Shown in pieces: positions 30,790-42,750 of a DNA stretch of 64,000 nucleotides. Every line of letters begins with the position of its first letter. Position 1 is the stretch's first letter. The position numbers were made by a program, and so were the translations under genes. The notes under the pieces are model-generated. The model was not told the DNA's origin. It saw nothing but the letters and a program-made list of their open reading frames with translations, and ran no database searches. The stretch comes from Chelydra serpentina (Eukaryota; Chordata; Testudines; Chelydridae). The stretch covers positions 21,233,001 through 21,297,000 of the forward strand of contig JBAIAC010000068.1 of the NCBI GenBank assembly GCA_037349315.1, in the 5' to 3' direction.

Positions 30790-31600
30790 CCTTTGCCCTA
30801 CGATTAAGGATTTATTTTATTTCATTTATTTTCCCAAACTAAAAGTTAAAGACCATTAAGGAACTGCAGTTCATCTTTTAGATAAATTGCAAAACAGCTG
30901 TTCAGTATTTCACACTAACGGTCCAGCACCTACCAAATGGCATACAGAGATACAGAATAATGGTTCTTGTGCTGCTGACTGCTGTGAAGTGAAATATGAA
31001 TCATTATCAACAGAGCACTGTTTAATGGATTTGGTTATCTCATAAACATCATCAGATATGTCTGAGTCTGTCGATTGTTTATGAACTGTTATGACGTTCA
31101 TTAGCCAACAATTGAAACTTTTGCTCTTTGAGCTTTGTGACTGGCCACCTACATCACATGCTGTATATTTTTCTGTTTCCTAATTGGATGATTTAAACTT
31201 TACAAATGACTTCCGCTTCTGATGAATTTGGTACTTTGGTTACTCATGTGTGTACACAGAGGATAATAGCACTGTACATATTAGCTGAAATTGTGTTTCT
31301 AAAAGGGAAAAAAACTGTTAGCGAATTGGTTTTAGGTTATTTGACCGGCTCTAATGAGCAATGATTGTTTGCTCTCATATCTGCCTCTGTCAAGAGTGGC
31401 AAAATACATTAGAAGTGATGTATTTGTACTATGGAGGTAGAATTTTGGTTACACTATTGTTAGACTCGCTGAGAAGTGTAGGTCTGTGAAGTAGCATTGA
31501 TATTGGAATCAAACTCAGCTATGCAGCAGCACCTTTTGTTCCCGACTAAAGAACTAAGATAAATAAATGGCGCCAAACATTTTAGAGTAAGAAAAGGATT
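30790..31600. other. Unique AT-rich block, possible conserved non-coding DNA
   Basis: No repeat phrase that I recognise over about 800 bp, an unusually long repeat-free stretch for this window. It contains homeodomain-like cores ('cctaattggatgatttaa') and 'gatgaatttggtac'. A minus-strand frame (30910-31101) has no domain. The idea of conserved function is inference only. Confidence 0.25.
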
Positions 31601-31613
31601 AAAAAATGGCGGC

Positions 31614-31627
31614 GGGGGGGGGGGGGG
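31614..31627 (+). repeat. Poly-G run
   Basis: Fourteen consecutive G after 'ggcggc'. Confidence 0.85.
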
Positions 31628-32099
31628 ATGTATTCACTTTTTCCATTTGTTTTGCTAGATTTTTTTTTGACTGAATCATTATTTCAAACAACAAACACAC
31701 CAATTACATAATGACCCTTTGTTTTGTACACCTTATACAGAAGGTTACGAAGCAATGCTGTGCTAATAGGAAGCTAAAGGAAAAAATCAGAAAATAACTT
31801 CTGCACTTTTGTCTATCAGCAGGGGGAGAAGTTAGGGGAACAACCAGGTTTCCAGTTAGTTGTCCCAAGTGCTTATCTTTCCATTTCTTAAAACTCACTG
31901 GTAGCTGGGGTACAATGAGGTGCCAAGAATAACAACATGGTCTTCAGACACTTACCTTTTTAAAGGCCAGTAAAAAGAAAAAGGTATGAAGGCACCCAGC
32001 CAGGTTTATTGTTGATGAAACACGGTAATAGCACCTGGCAGACTCTACAAGGATACTAAGACATATATGCCGGTGACAATGAACCCAGCATTTTTATAC
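31628..32099. other. No recognisable gene or repeat
   Basis: Nothing supported. Confidence 0.25.
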
Positions 32100-32103
32100 C
32101 CTG

Positions 32104-32715
32104 TGTGACGGGGCAAGGCCAGAGGGCTATAGGAAAGTGGTAAGGAACCAGTATGTTAGCCCCAGGCTAAACAAATCCCTGATACCTTATGGCAGTTGCT
32201 CCAGGTTAATCAAGACACCTGGGGCCAATTAAGAACTTTCCAGAAGGCAGGGAGGTTGATTGGGACACCTGAAGCCAATCAAGGACTGGCTGGAACTAGT
32301 TAAAAGCCTCCCAGTTAGTCAGTGAGGGGGCAGGAGCTGTGGAAGGAGGCTGCGTGTGAGAAGCTGGGAGCAAGAGGCACTAGGAGCTGAGAGTAAGAGG
32401 GCGTACTGCTGGAAGATCCTGTAGTGAGGATAAAGAAGGTATTGGGAGGAGTCCATGGGGAAGTAGCCCAGGGAGTTGTAGCTGTCGTGCAATTGTTCCA
32501 GGAGGCACTCTAAACAGCTGCAATCCACAAGGCCCTGGGCTGGAACCCGGAGTAGAGGGCGGGCCCGGGTTCCCCCCAAAACTCCCAACTCCTTATCAGA
32601 CACAGGAGGAGTTGATCTGAACTGTGGGTTCTACCAGAGGGGAAGATCTCTGAGGCAAACAAAAATCCGCCAATAAGCGCAGGACCCACCGAGGTAGAGG
32701 AGGAACTTTGTCACA
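32104..32715 (+). mobile_element. Solo LTR, 612 bp
   Basis: Starts TGTGACGGGGCAAGG and ends GGAACTTTGTCACA, giving a TGTGAC/GTCACA terminal inverted repeat, flanked by CCTG on both sides (32100-32103 and 32716-32719). The plus strand has CCAAT-like 'ggggccaattaaga' and 'gaagccaatcaagg' boxes and a TATA-like 'gttaaaagcc', in the order expected for U3, so the LTR probably reads plus. No internal retroviral sequence. This form is familiar to me from turtle DNA. Confidence 0.85.
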
Positions 32716-32830
32716 CCTGATATAAACAAGTTACATACTGTCATCCTGACCTTATCATTTTGGAGGGGTCAGTGTGTTTCTCTTATCATTGGGGAATGTT
32801 TTTGTACCGTCCTTGATATCGGAATGTTCT

Positions 32831-32958
32831 CAGGGATGCTGGAACCATTTTTATATTGGGGGTGCTGAGAGCCATTGAACCAAACTGTAAACCTTGTATA
32901 TAACTGAAACCACTTCAAGCCAGGGGGTGCTGCAGAAGCCTTAGTTCCAGCACCTATG
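32831..32958. mobile_element. Small hAT MITE, 'GGTGCTGGAAC' family
   Basis: The element is 128 bp. Ends CAGGGATGCTGGAAC and GTTCCAGCACCTATG are flanked by AATGTTCT (32823-32830) and GATGTTCT (32959-32966). The interior 'gggggtgctgagagccattg' is repeated almost exactly at 34206-34330. Confidence 0.85.
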
Positions 32959-32966
32959 GATGTTCT

Positions 32967-34205
32967 GGTACCACTTGATATCGGGATGTGTTTGCATGAG
33001 TACTCTGTGCTTAGCACTTCTTAGGAATGTGTATTTCTGCAATATCAGCCCTGTTCCTTGCCAGACTCTGTGAGCAGGTCCTGCCTCATACCAGGCCTCT
33101 GATACAACGGCTTATGTCTCAGGCTCTCTTCCTACTACATGACTAAATCCAGATAAGTGTTTCTGTACAAATTACATACATTCTCTAGTGCCTACATTGA
33201 TTGTGTCCATCAAATTGCTTTAGCCTTAGCTGGTTTGCTTCTGTGTGGTTAAATCTCTTAGTGCTGTCAGCTGACTCTGCTAAGGTGTTATGCAGCCCAT
33301 GAATTATTCTCCGACAATTCCCTTGCATTCATTAACTCACACCTTCATCCCTCCTCACACAGCCCCGCACGCCATTATTTATTATGGTTTTCTATCACAT
33401 TGTCCTATCTTCTGACTGAAGCACAGCTCACCATCCCCTTTTAAAGCCAGGTCCCTAAAGGCCACTCTGATCTGAAATGATTGGCATCCAGTGCACACCA
33501 AACTTCCTGTGATCTGGGGACTAGGGTTTCAAATCTATTTCTGAATGTGGTTCTTCTGTAGTAGGAAACATTACATTCCTAGCATCACCAGGCCAACAGG
33601 AGTATTCTGAATGTGTTGCCTGAGGCAGAGAAAGGTCTAACTGCTGTTAAGTCTTCCAAAGAGGCACTTCAGAGCACTAAAAGCACAGTAAGCATTTCAG
33701 GAAAACACTGCAAAACACACCAACCGAGCTGATATTTGATATACAGTAAAGCTTATTCCTTAAATTCCCCCTTCCCTGGTGATCGAAGGGAAATGAGATT
33801 GATGTGTATAGAAAGAGAAGAGTCCTGAGCATGAGCAAAACAGCAAAACGAGGCTTGTTCACACTCAGAAATGAACTGTGATCTGCCAGTTAGTTCTCTC
33901 CTCACCTGGGGAGCTGTCACACTTCAGGATCTGGATTAAATGTAAATTATTCCTGTCAGTTCTAATTTCTCTGGGCCATGTCTTTTGGATAGTCTCTCCA
34001 TGACTCTTGTTGACTTTTATGAAGGGCATCACACTGCAGCCTTTTGTTGTAAAGCGGGAAGACCAGCAACTATGAGGAACAAAACAGCAAAGAATAGAGA
34101 AGTTTGAAAATCTCTTGACACTTGACTAGTGCCAAAGAAATATTCTTAAAGCAAATATGCCAAATCATAGCTGGTTACGCTCCACTGACTTCTATGGTCC
34201 TGCAG
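32967..34205. other. No recognisable gene or repeat
   Basis: Unique-looking sequence with short frames only. Confidence 0.3.
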
Positions 34206-34530
34206 CAGGGATGGATTTAGCACTTTATAGTGGGGGTGCTGAGAGCCATTGAACCAAACTCTAAACCCTATATATGATGGAAACTACTTCAAGCCAGGAG
34301 GTGCAGCATCCCAGTTGCAGCACCTGTGTTGAGTGAGAGTGCAAGGACACATGGGAATAGGGGGAGGAAGGGTGGCTGAGGGGGCATGCAGGGACACATG
34401 GGGATGGGGGACGGGAGGTGGCTGAGTGGGGGTGAAGGGATGGATGGGGGAGAAAGGGTGGCTGAATGGAGGTACAGGGACACATGGGGCTGGGGAAGGA
34501 GGGGCGGCCGAGTGGGGGTTCAGGGGCATA
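34206..34530. mobile_element. hAT left end with internal minisatellite
   Basis: Starts CAGGGATGGATTTAG, then shares the 'gggggtgctgagagccattg' body with the hAT at 32831. From about 34335 it turns into roughly four 45-50 bp units with 'agggacacatggg' and 'gggtggctgag'. The right terminus was not found. The P/S/H-rich minus-strand frames here are repeat translation. Confidence 0.65.
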
Positions 34531-36732
34531 TGGGCACAGGAACAGATATGCCTGACTGAATGGGAGAGGTTATGGGTCTGCATGAGGGAGCCTCCCCAGC
34601 TCCCTAATAATCCTTCCCCTCCCCTCAACACCCTCCTGGTTCATACCCAGGTTCCTTCCCAGCAATTACTTCCCTCTCCCTCAGCTCCTCTGTTACTCTG
34701 ACTCCCTCAAGCCTTTGCGCTGCTTCTCACGGGTGCGGGAAATACAGGTGTCATAGCTTAGAACACACCTATTGCTTTAGTCTCTAGAACTTCATGCTAC
34801 AGGAACTAGATCTTGAGCATCGAGTCCTGAATTCAGTTACAAATCTTAGAAACTGTGATTTTAAGTATGTTCTGAATTTACAAAACCAAGTTCTCCCATT
34901 CACAGATTCTAAACAGGATGTTTTGCAAAAATTTTCTATGAGGTGTCAGTGTTCTTTAAACGAACCCCTATGTTTCCAAAGTGCTTGATGTCCAAAAGCC
35001 AGTAAAATCTATAGGAGGCATGTGGCTTAAATGCTCCTCCCTCCCTGCCTTGAAAATGTAGCAAACGACTCTACAGTTAAAGGTCTGGCTCATTACAATC
35101 AATTGCAGATTTACCACTGATTTCAATAGGTATTGGATCAGTCCCTAAGGAACTAGTTTCCAAAGCAAAGCAAAAATAGACAGACATATAAGACATAATT
35201 TCTGGCCCCAATCCTGAGGTCCTTATCTAGTTTTTACTCAGACAAAATCTGCACTGAAATAAGCAGGAGTTATTCCTAAGAAAAGACTAAGTAAAATGGA
35301 GGGTCCATTGGCTTTTAAACGTATCTTCCCATTGAAATCAATGTTGATTTTTTTGGGGTGTATAAATGCACAAAGGGGCAGGGAGCTGGAAGCATGCAAA
35401 AAGTGTTCATGTCTCCCTGGGTCCTCCACAACCAGAGGTCAGACACAATTGTTGGTCACTTGGCATGATCTCCAATATTGGCTTCTAGCAGAGTAGCGTT
35501 AGATCGCCCTTAAGTATGATATGGCCCTGGGTAAGGGTTTTAGGATTTGGTTTACTGGTTTCTTTACTACTTCTAAGTCTTTTTTCATATCATAACTGGG
35601 AAGTTGGTCACTCTTATTCTATCAATTTGTTTTCTTTCCTTATCCCCGTAACTTTTTAATTAGGCTGCTCTAATACAATAAGCAAATGTTATGAAGCTTG
35701 TTTTTATGCTGGATAGGTAAACATTACAAATATCAAAACATAACACAATGGCAAATACCAAAGTGCTCTATATCCGTAGTGATTCATTTATAATGCATTT
35801 AAGGTCCACTGCTTTAGGCTAACTTAACTGTTCAAACACATTAGGCATCATGCTTGAGATAGCTCCATCTTGGGAGCAGAGACAAATTTTGGAAAGTGAT
35901 GTGTTCCAGGAGTTTCAAAAGCAAAATGTCTTGTCATGACCATTTGAATAGGTAATCCAAGATGTAGGCGTTCTTGAGGCAAGCTTAATTTCAGTCTCCC
36001 AATTGTTTTATCATGTTTATGGCTCAAATGTCCTGAGTGATTTGAAGAGCTCAAATCATTTTTTTGGATTCTGCTGAGTAATTTGCCAGAACGTTTGCAT
36101 TTTTTTTAATGTATGTGATAAAAATGATGCGTGAAAAACTGAACAAATCTTTGCCGCTGACATTACTTTTGGGAAGATAAGAATTTTGTTTAGATTATAA
36201 ACTTACAATTGTACAATTGTAGCTTTCTCAATTTAGTGGCAATCTTTAACAAGGTAGGAAAATGAACAGACCTATGCAAAGCTCAGTTCTGTCTGATAAA
36301 CCATTCACAGTAAAACTGATTAATGCCTTGTTTACTTAGTTCAAACGTTTTAAGATTGGCAGCCCCTCAGCCATTCAGAAGCAGCTGACAGGTGAGTTCT
36401 GAAGGGTGGAGCTGTGGATTTTGTGCTGGAAGGTAGTGAGGCTCGGTGAGTGGTGCATTTGGTGTCTGTGGGCTGTTTGTTTGACTATTTGTTCTCTATG
36501 TACAGTCTGTGAAGCTGGGCTATCGTCTGTTTGTTGTACCTTGGTATGGGAGACTCTAATCTTTGGCTCTTTGATCAGATCTTCTGTTTGAAGTCTAAAT
36601 GGTTAATGGCTCCCTGGTAGTGAGGGGCAGAGCTGAGCTAAGCAGAGACACTTGTTATAAAAAGTCACTTGCTAAGTGAACTTGCGAGCCATGAACAGAG
36701 GCAGCTAGCAGGAGAATTTAGAGTGACTATCA
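34531..36732. other. No recognisable gene or repeat
   Basis: Mostly AT-rich sequence; the frames present have no domain. A weak palindromic-repeat core is seen near 35100-35145. Confidence 0.3.
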
Positions 36733-37625
36733 GAATCATAGACTCGTAGGACTGGAAGGGATCACAAGAGGTCTTCTAGTCCAGTCCTCTGCACTCATGG
36801 AAGGACTAAGTATTATCTAGACCATCCCTGACAGGTGTTTGTCTAGCCTGCTCTTAAAAATCTCCAATAATGGAGATTCCACAACTTTCCTGGGCAATTT
36901 ATTCCAGTGCTTAACCACCCTGACAGTTAGGAAGTTTTTCCTAATTTGCAACCTAAACCTCACTTGCTGCAATTTAAGCCCATTGCTTCTTGTCCTATCC
37001 TCAGAGGTTAACAAGAACAATTTTTTTCACCCTCCTCCTTGTAACAACCTTTTATGTACTTAAAAAACTGTTATCATGTCCCCTCTCAGTCTTCTCTTCT
37101 CTTCTCAAGACTAAACAAATCCAATTTTTTCAATCTTCCCCCATAGGTCATGTTTTCTAGACCTTTAGTCATTTGTGGTGTTCATCTCTGGACTTTCTCC
37201 AATTTGTCCACATCTTTCCTGAAATGTGGCGCCCAGAACTGGACACAGTACTCCAGCTGAGGCCTAATCGGCGCAGAGTAGAATGGAAGAATTACTTCTT
37301 GTGTCTTGCTTACAACATTCCTGCTAATACATCCCAGAATGATGTTTGCTTTTTTTTTAAACAGTGTTACACTGTTGACTCATATTTAACTTGTGGTCCA
37401 CTATGAGCCCCAGATTCCTTTCCACAGTACTCCTTCCTAGGCAGTCATTTCCCATTTTGTATATGTGCAACTGATGGTTTCTTCCAAAGTGAAGTACTTT
37501 GCATTTGTCCTCATTGAATTTCATCCTATTTACTTCAGAACCTTTCTTCAGTTTGTCCAGATCATTTTGAATTTTTATGTTATCCCCAAAGCACTTTCAA
37601 CCCCACCCTGCATGGTATCATCCAC
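36733..37625 (-). pseudogene. CR1 LINE C-terminal relic
   Basis: The 3' end is at 36733 ('aatcatagactcgtaggact'). A 67-residue frame at 36817-37020 matches the C-terminal end of the RT frame at 22766 (RTRSNGLKLQQ and VVKHWNKLPRKV). Further pieces run to about 37625 with stops and shifts. More diverged than the 22675 copy. Confidence 0.88.
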
Positions 37626-38000
37626 AGTACCAGTACCAATACCACAATACAAATATCGATACTTTCTGGCCACTCTGTTTGATTATGAGATGGCCAGTGA
37701 TGGAACAGTGGTGGTGACCTGGAACGGATGTGCCAAGTTTTCTTTCCTGTCTGATGCCAGGGGTTTCCTGTGCATGAAATGTAAGGGTAGCTATGCTGGA
37801 GGAGACGATTCTTGGATTCGGGGGCAAGTAGAGATGCTACTGAGAATCAGAGAAGCTGAGGAGTTCCTAGAAAGCCAGGTTCAGGAAACATTAGTATGCA
37901 GGTTCAAGGAAGAAAGGACCTGGTCACCAACGAGTCAGAAAGAAAGGACATCAGAGAAGATACCTGTAGTGATAACTGGGCCTATAAATGCACCCTAATT
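37626..38000 (+). pseudogene. Unidentified coding-like segment
   Basis: An open frame continues out of the antisense CR1 into a stretch with more protein-like composition: VVVTWNGCAKFSF, FLCMKCKGSY (a CxxC pair) and the helical RIREAEEFLESQ, ending near 37998. The CxxC plus charged helix recalls the N-terminal region of CR1/L3-type ORF1 proteins, but I cannot confirm it. No start codon or splice sites belong to it. The upstream half of the 177-residue frame is only antisense CR1. Confidence 0.4.
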
Positions 38001-39046
38001 GTGAGCTCAGCTACAAAAAGTGAGTGTACGTTCGTAAGATGTCACAATAGCCTATAACAATAAATATTGAGGAAAAAGGTGCAAAAATGAGACAGAAATA
38101 GTGAATTAGTCCAAACAAAAGGACCTGTGTTAAGACCATGCCTGGGAAACAAACAAACAAAAAGCATGGAACCAAATATCAGTGAACTAAAATTTGTGTG
38201 TCAGAAACTAGGCCTTATTGATGAACAAAATAATGGGCCATTCTGCTCCTCTCTCCCTTTTTGGGTCCTTAAAGAAAGACTTCAGGGAGAAGATGAAGCA
38301 AGCTTCACCATTGTGGCTACCATCTCCACTATTTCCTGGGATCCTGGACCTTCTTCATCCTAATCCTGAGAGATGCCCTGACCAGACCAGGCCAGAGAGA
38401 GGGACCCAGATGACATCGCCACCTCTACCAACTCCAGATGAATCCCAAACACTACCTGGGATGAAACAGGATGACTTCAACAACAGCCGATCTCAACTAC
38501 TTCTTCTCTTTCCCCACAAAGGACATTTGTTACCACCTTTGATACCATCTAAGAGACTGTCAAACAATGGGGTTTTTCATTCTAAAAACTCTCCCTAGCA
38601 AAAGGGGAAGGGAATAAGGAATGTTGTTAAAATGAAAGCCTTATTCAATACTTTACATTTCAAATGTTTTAACTGTTTTTCTTCTATTCTTTATTTTTAA
38701 ACAAAACAAGGGGTTACATATAATATAAAACCAGAACATGCATTCTAGAGCCTAAACTCAACTAACAAGATGCCCTCTTGTCTAGTAAGGTACCGCTTAC
38801 CCCAAAATCTTTCTCACATTGTTTCTCAACCAGGATGGCTGAGACCCTTGTTTCATGAGCCCAAGCTCGCTGGCAGCTTGCCTCCCCCGATGAAGGATAT
38901 CAATGCATCTTTTTGCACCCCTAGATGTATTAGACCAGTCCTTTGTTCTTCACCTCCAAAACAGGGCTCCCCACTCCCTACTCTTAACCTCTTCCTGATA
39001 ATTTTTCTATTGAAGGAAATTTTCCTTTTGAAGTTCCCACAATCTC
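38001..39046. other. Unidentified, possibly repeat-derived
   Basis: A frame at 38218-38598 (126 residues, P/S-rich) has no domain. The sequence from 38240 to 38600 feels repeat-like but I cannot name a family. 38770-39054 is likewise unassigned. Confidence 0.25.
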
Positions 39047-39352
39047 TTTATTAGCATTTCATGCCAGGGGATGTTGTGAAGGCCAGGGCTATAACAGGGT
39101 TCAAAAAAGAACTAGATAAGTTCATGGAGGATAGGTCTATCAATGGCTATTAGCCAGGATGGGCAGGGATGGTGTCCCTGTGTTTGCCAGAAGCTGGGAA
39201 TGGGCGACAGAGGATGGATCACTTGATGATTTCCTGTTCTGTTCATTCCCTCTGGGGCACCCGGCATTGGCCACTGTCGGAAGACAGGATACTGAGCTAG
39301 ATGGACCTTTGGTCTGACCCACTATGGCTGATCTTATGTTCTTATTTGACTC
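39047..39352 (+). mobile_element. CR1 LINE 3' end
   Basis: 'ttcaaaaaagaactagataa', 'ggctattagccaggatgggc', 'tcacttgatgatttcctgtt' and 'ctgatcttatgttcttattt' match the same 3' region at 4130-4395. This is a different CR1 subfamily from the one with ATCTATGA ends. Confidence 0.85.
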
Positions 39353-39649
39353 AAATCGACTTCCACAGTAAGACCCGCAATACACAATGATTAGCTAAGG
39401 AGATAAGTATCTCCCACCTCTGTGTGGTGGGACCTGACTTAGGGCATGCTACCTTTGGGTGACCTGCCTTTAACTACAAGGCCTTAATATAATTTCCAAT
39501 ATAGATACATATCTCCTTATATATTATCTGCACACACATTTCACAAAAATTATGAGGACCAGTGTGACACAGACTTTGAGTAGAAACCTTACATGATGTA
39601 CTTTGATGAACTGGAATGTGAATAACAGACCCAGGTGATCCCTATAACC

Positions 39650-39855
39650 CAGTGGTGGGCAAAATACGGCCCAGGGGCCAGTTCCAGCCTATCTAACATG
39701 TCTGTCCAGCCCGCCAAGCTCTTTGGCTGCCCCCTCACGATCTCCAGGCCGCTAAAAGTCCCACAGCGCAGCGGGGCGCTCAGGCAGGCTTCATGACTGC
39801 GGTGGCGCCACGCTGCTTCCGGAAGTGGCCGGCTGCTGCTGGCATGTCTCTGCAC
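39650..39855. mobile_element. hAT fragment, CAGTGGTGGGCAAA family
   Basis: The left terminus CAGTGGTGGGCAAAATACGG is clear. The body has 'ccgctaaaagtcccacagcg' and 'ggaagtggccggctgctg'. The right end (about 39855) is damaged and abuts a CR1 tail. The 88-residue minus-strand frame is incidental. Confidence 0.65.
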
Positions 39856-39965
39856 ACCCCTCTAGGGATTATTTTGTGGAAGTTTTATGGCTTGTGTTTT
39901 ATAGGAAGTTCGACTAGATGATCACAATGATCCCTTCTGGTTTTGGAATCTATGGATCTATGAAT
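39856..39965 (+). mobile_element. CR1 LINE 3' end fragment
   Basis: 'tttatggcttgtgttttata', 'gttcgactagatgatcacaa' and 'cttctggttttggaatctat' form a CR1 3' end with tail repeats ATCTATGGATCTATGA. Confidence 0.8.
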
Positions 39966-40267
39966 CACATCAAAGAGAGGATAAAGCATCTTTACTTCAA
40001 TACTGGACGGTAAGGAATTAGACACAAGAAGGGAAAATGGTCAATATTCTGCACATTGCATGAACTGAAAAGCTGTTTTTCCCCCTAGTGACTCTTCATG
40101 TTTGATAAGAGGTTCTGATCCAGAATCACTTACTCAGGGAAAACTCCCACTGACCTCTGTGCTGAGGCCCAAAGATTGGAGGCTGAAGTTCGAAAAAGCC
40201 ATCCAAAATTCTTGCTTACAAACGACACCGACAAGAATTCAACACAGGCTCAAGCCGTGCTGGCTGA
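39966..40267. other. No gene; weak palindromic repeat
   Basis: 'ggttctgatccagaatcact' and 'ctcccactgacctctgtgct' near 40110-40170 recall the 'cctgatcca' palindrome family. Confidence 0.3.
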
Positions 40268-40570
40268 AGACAGTAGAAATTCATGGAAAAGCAAAACATC
40301 ACGGATATGTGACTATTTCAATTGGAGTTGATTTTTTAAAAAATTGACCTTTTTGGAATGGAATGTTCCGGTTTTTGATTCAATACACAATTTAAAAAGT
40401 CTAAATCAGAACAAAACATTTTGATTTTATCAAAACAAAAGGTTTTGATGGACCCGAAACAATTTATTTGTTCAGAATTGTGTGGATAATTTTGAATTGT
40501 TGGTTTTGTTCAGTTTGAGAATGGAAATTTGTTTCCAACTCTTGGAATTCCCCAGAAAACAAAACAAAAA
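40268..40570. repeat. AT-rich MITE relic
   Basis: Dense A/T tracts with 'caaaacattttgattttatc' and 'ttgttcagtttgagaatgga', in the style of the 'gagctggtcag' MITEs. No clean ends. Confidence 0.35.
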
Positions 40571-40989
40571 AATCCAGGTCCTGCCTGTCTGATTTAGGCT
40601 TTAAAATAAATTAATTTCTGCTGCATTTTGTCCCTCTTGTGTTTGCTTTCTGTGATAGTCCAGCAAATGAGCTTACTTGCAGGAATGTTAAGAGAATATT
40701 AATGGAAAATGAAATTTAAAGGTACTTACTGCATGCAATGTGGAATAGCAGTGTCCTAAGTGTTGGCCTTAAAACAGAATAGAGTACGTTCTGTCCATCT
40801 GGGTATTCATATTAAGACTCTTCAGGATAGGGAAATAACCTTCTTAGTGAAACTGCTTCACAGCAGAAATTGGGGAGCTGAAGGCAAAAGGACAATTACA
40901 GCTAGTGACATCTTGGTCTTACTCTCAATCGAATTTGCACAGTTAGCAGTGCTCATTGCCACAGCTTCTTCTCTTTCTTCCTCTGTTGA
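40571..40989. other. No recognisable gene or repeat
   Basis: Nothing supported. Confidence 0.25.
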
Positions 40990-42080
40990 TTTGGAAGTGG
41001 GAGGTGTTTGAGAGGGAAGGTACTACTGTAGTTCCTCAAGGACTGGTCTTGGGAGCAATCTTATTTAACATTTTCATTAATGACCTTGGTACAAAAAGCA
41101 GGAGTGTGCTAATGCAGATGATACAAAGTTGGGAGGCATTGCCAATATGGAGGAGGATTGGAATATCACACAAGAAGATTTGGACAACCTTGAAAACTGG
41201 AATAACAGAAATGGGATGAAAAGTCATAATGCAAAGTGCAAGGGACAAACAACAAGAATTTTTGCTATAAGCTGAGGATTTACCAGTTGGAAATGACCAA
41301 GGAGGAGAAAGATGTGATTATATTAGTTGATCACAGGATGACTGAGCCTCCAACATGATATGGCTGTGAAAAAGGTTAATGCAATCTTAGGACGCATCAG
41401 GTGAAGTATTTCCAGTCGAGATATGGAAGTGTATTGTACAAAGCCTGGGTGAGACTTCATCTGGAATACTGTTGCAATTCTGGTCTTACATGTTTAAGAA
41501 AGATGAATTCGAAGCGGAATGGGTGAAGAGAAGGGCTAGTAGGGAGATCAGAGGAACAGAGAACCTACCTAACAAGAAGAGACTTAAGGATCTTGGCTTG
41601 TTTAGCTTAGCAAAATCAAGGCTGACAGGAGATATGATTGCTTTCTATAAATACATCAGAGGGAGAAATACCAGGAAGGGAGAAATTATTTAAGTTAAGG
41701 GCCATGTTAGCACAAGAACAAATGGATATAAACTGAGCACCAACAACTTTAGGCTTGAAATTAAATGAAGGTTTCTAACTATCAGAGGAGTTAAGTTGTG
41801 AAACAGCCCTCCAAGGGGAATAGTGGGATCAAAAACCCTAACTTGTTTCAAGTTTATGGAGTGGACAGTATGATGAAATTGCCTATGGCATATAGCCCAT
41901 CTGTGGCTAGGCTTTTAGTAAATATTTTCAACAGTTGGAGATGGGACACCAACTCTGAGTTACTACAGAGAATTCTTTCACAGGTTTCTGGCTGGTTGGT
42001 CTCGCTCATATGCTCAAGGTCCTCTAACTGATTTGCCATATTTGGGGTCAGGAAGGAATTTTCCCTCGAGTCAGACTGGC
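40990..42080 (+). pseudogene. CR1 LINE relic, RT to 3' end
   Basis: Plus-strand pieces: VVPQGLVLGAILFNIFINDLG (41027-41090), a displaced ADDTKLGG phrase (about 41115-41140), 'QFWSYMFKKDEFEAEWV' (41472 onward) and the GLFSLAKSRLTGDMIAFYKY motif. The 3' end near 42050 is 'ggtcaggaaggaattttccc'. Several frameshifts. Confidence 0.88.
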
Positions 42081-42087
42081 AGAGACC

Positions 42088-42190
42088 CTCTCGTTGAAGT
42101 GGTATAATTATGCTGACGGGAGAGCGCTGTCCCGTCGGCATGACACGTCTTCACCAGGTGCCGATGTAGTGCAGTAGTGTAGACTAGCCC
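42088..42190. mobile_element. 'GTCTACACT' MITE, right part
   Basis: 'gctgacgggagagcgctgtc', 'ccgtcggca' and 'agtgtagactagccctta' match the hairpin and right end of the 22105 family. The left end is missing at the CR1 border. Confidence 0.55.
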
Positions 42191-42750
42191 TTACTGCAAC
42201 GATTGAAGGGAAATCTTTTGTTAGCCCCAGTTAAGCTAATAGGCCGCTGTGTACTGTCAGTACTGGAAGTGTTGTTGAGGTCTCTCTGCAAGAGGTGACT
42301 GAGCAGCGGAAGCCTGGGTGTGACCGGCCAACTTCTGTGCCTCCTGTTGGGATCCAGGCTGTGAGCCACAGCAGCATAACATTTAATGCAAACAGAGTTG
42401 CAAAGCAGATGTCGACTGAACCCCTTACTGGCCTGGGTGAACCCCAAAGGCTCAGACCTGCGTTCCTGACTGCTTTTGTGTTTGTGCTAGTTGCCTTCTC
42501 AGAGATCTCATGCTGCTTCATCATGACGTGCAAATGCCTAGCCCCGTGAAAAATGCTGCTTAAGTAAGAGTTTAAAATTACCTTTCTAGTCTCCTGCTTC
42601 TCAGTTTTGGGAAGATGTGAATAATCCTTTCTGCAAATGCCAGATATATGAAACCCCATGAGTAGCTAGAAGTGTGATGTGCTTGTGTAACCCACACACC
42701 TCCTGGGTGTGGTGCTCTGTTCCCTCTAGTGGCACCAAGACCACTTAGTA
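42191..42750. other. No recognisable gene or repeat
   Basis: Frames on both strands (42231-42659 minus, 142 residues; 42295-42549 plus) overlap each other and show no domain. Confidence 0.3.

Noticed and set aside
30910..31101. Possible host exon on the minus strand (acidic/serine-rich peptide)
   Set aside because: Short, no recognised domain, and no convincing splice acceptor/donor pair around it.
37465..37625. First third of the 177-residue frame as coding sequence
   Set aside because: It is antisense to CR1 C-terminal coding sequence and open only by chance.
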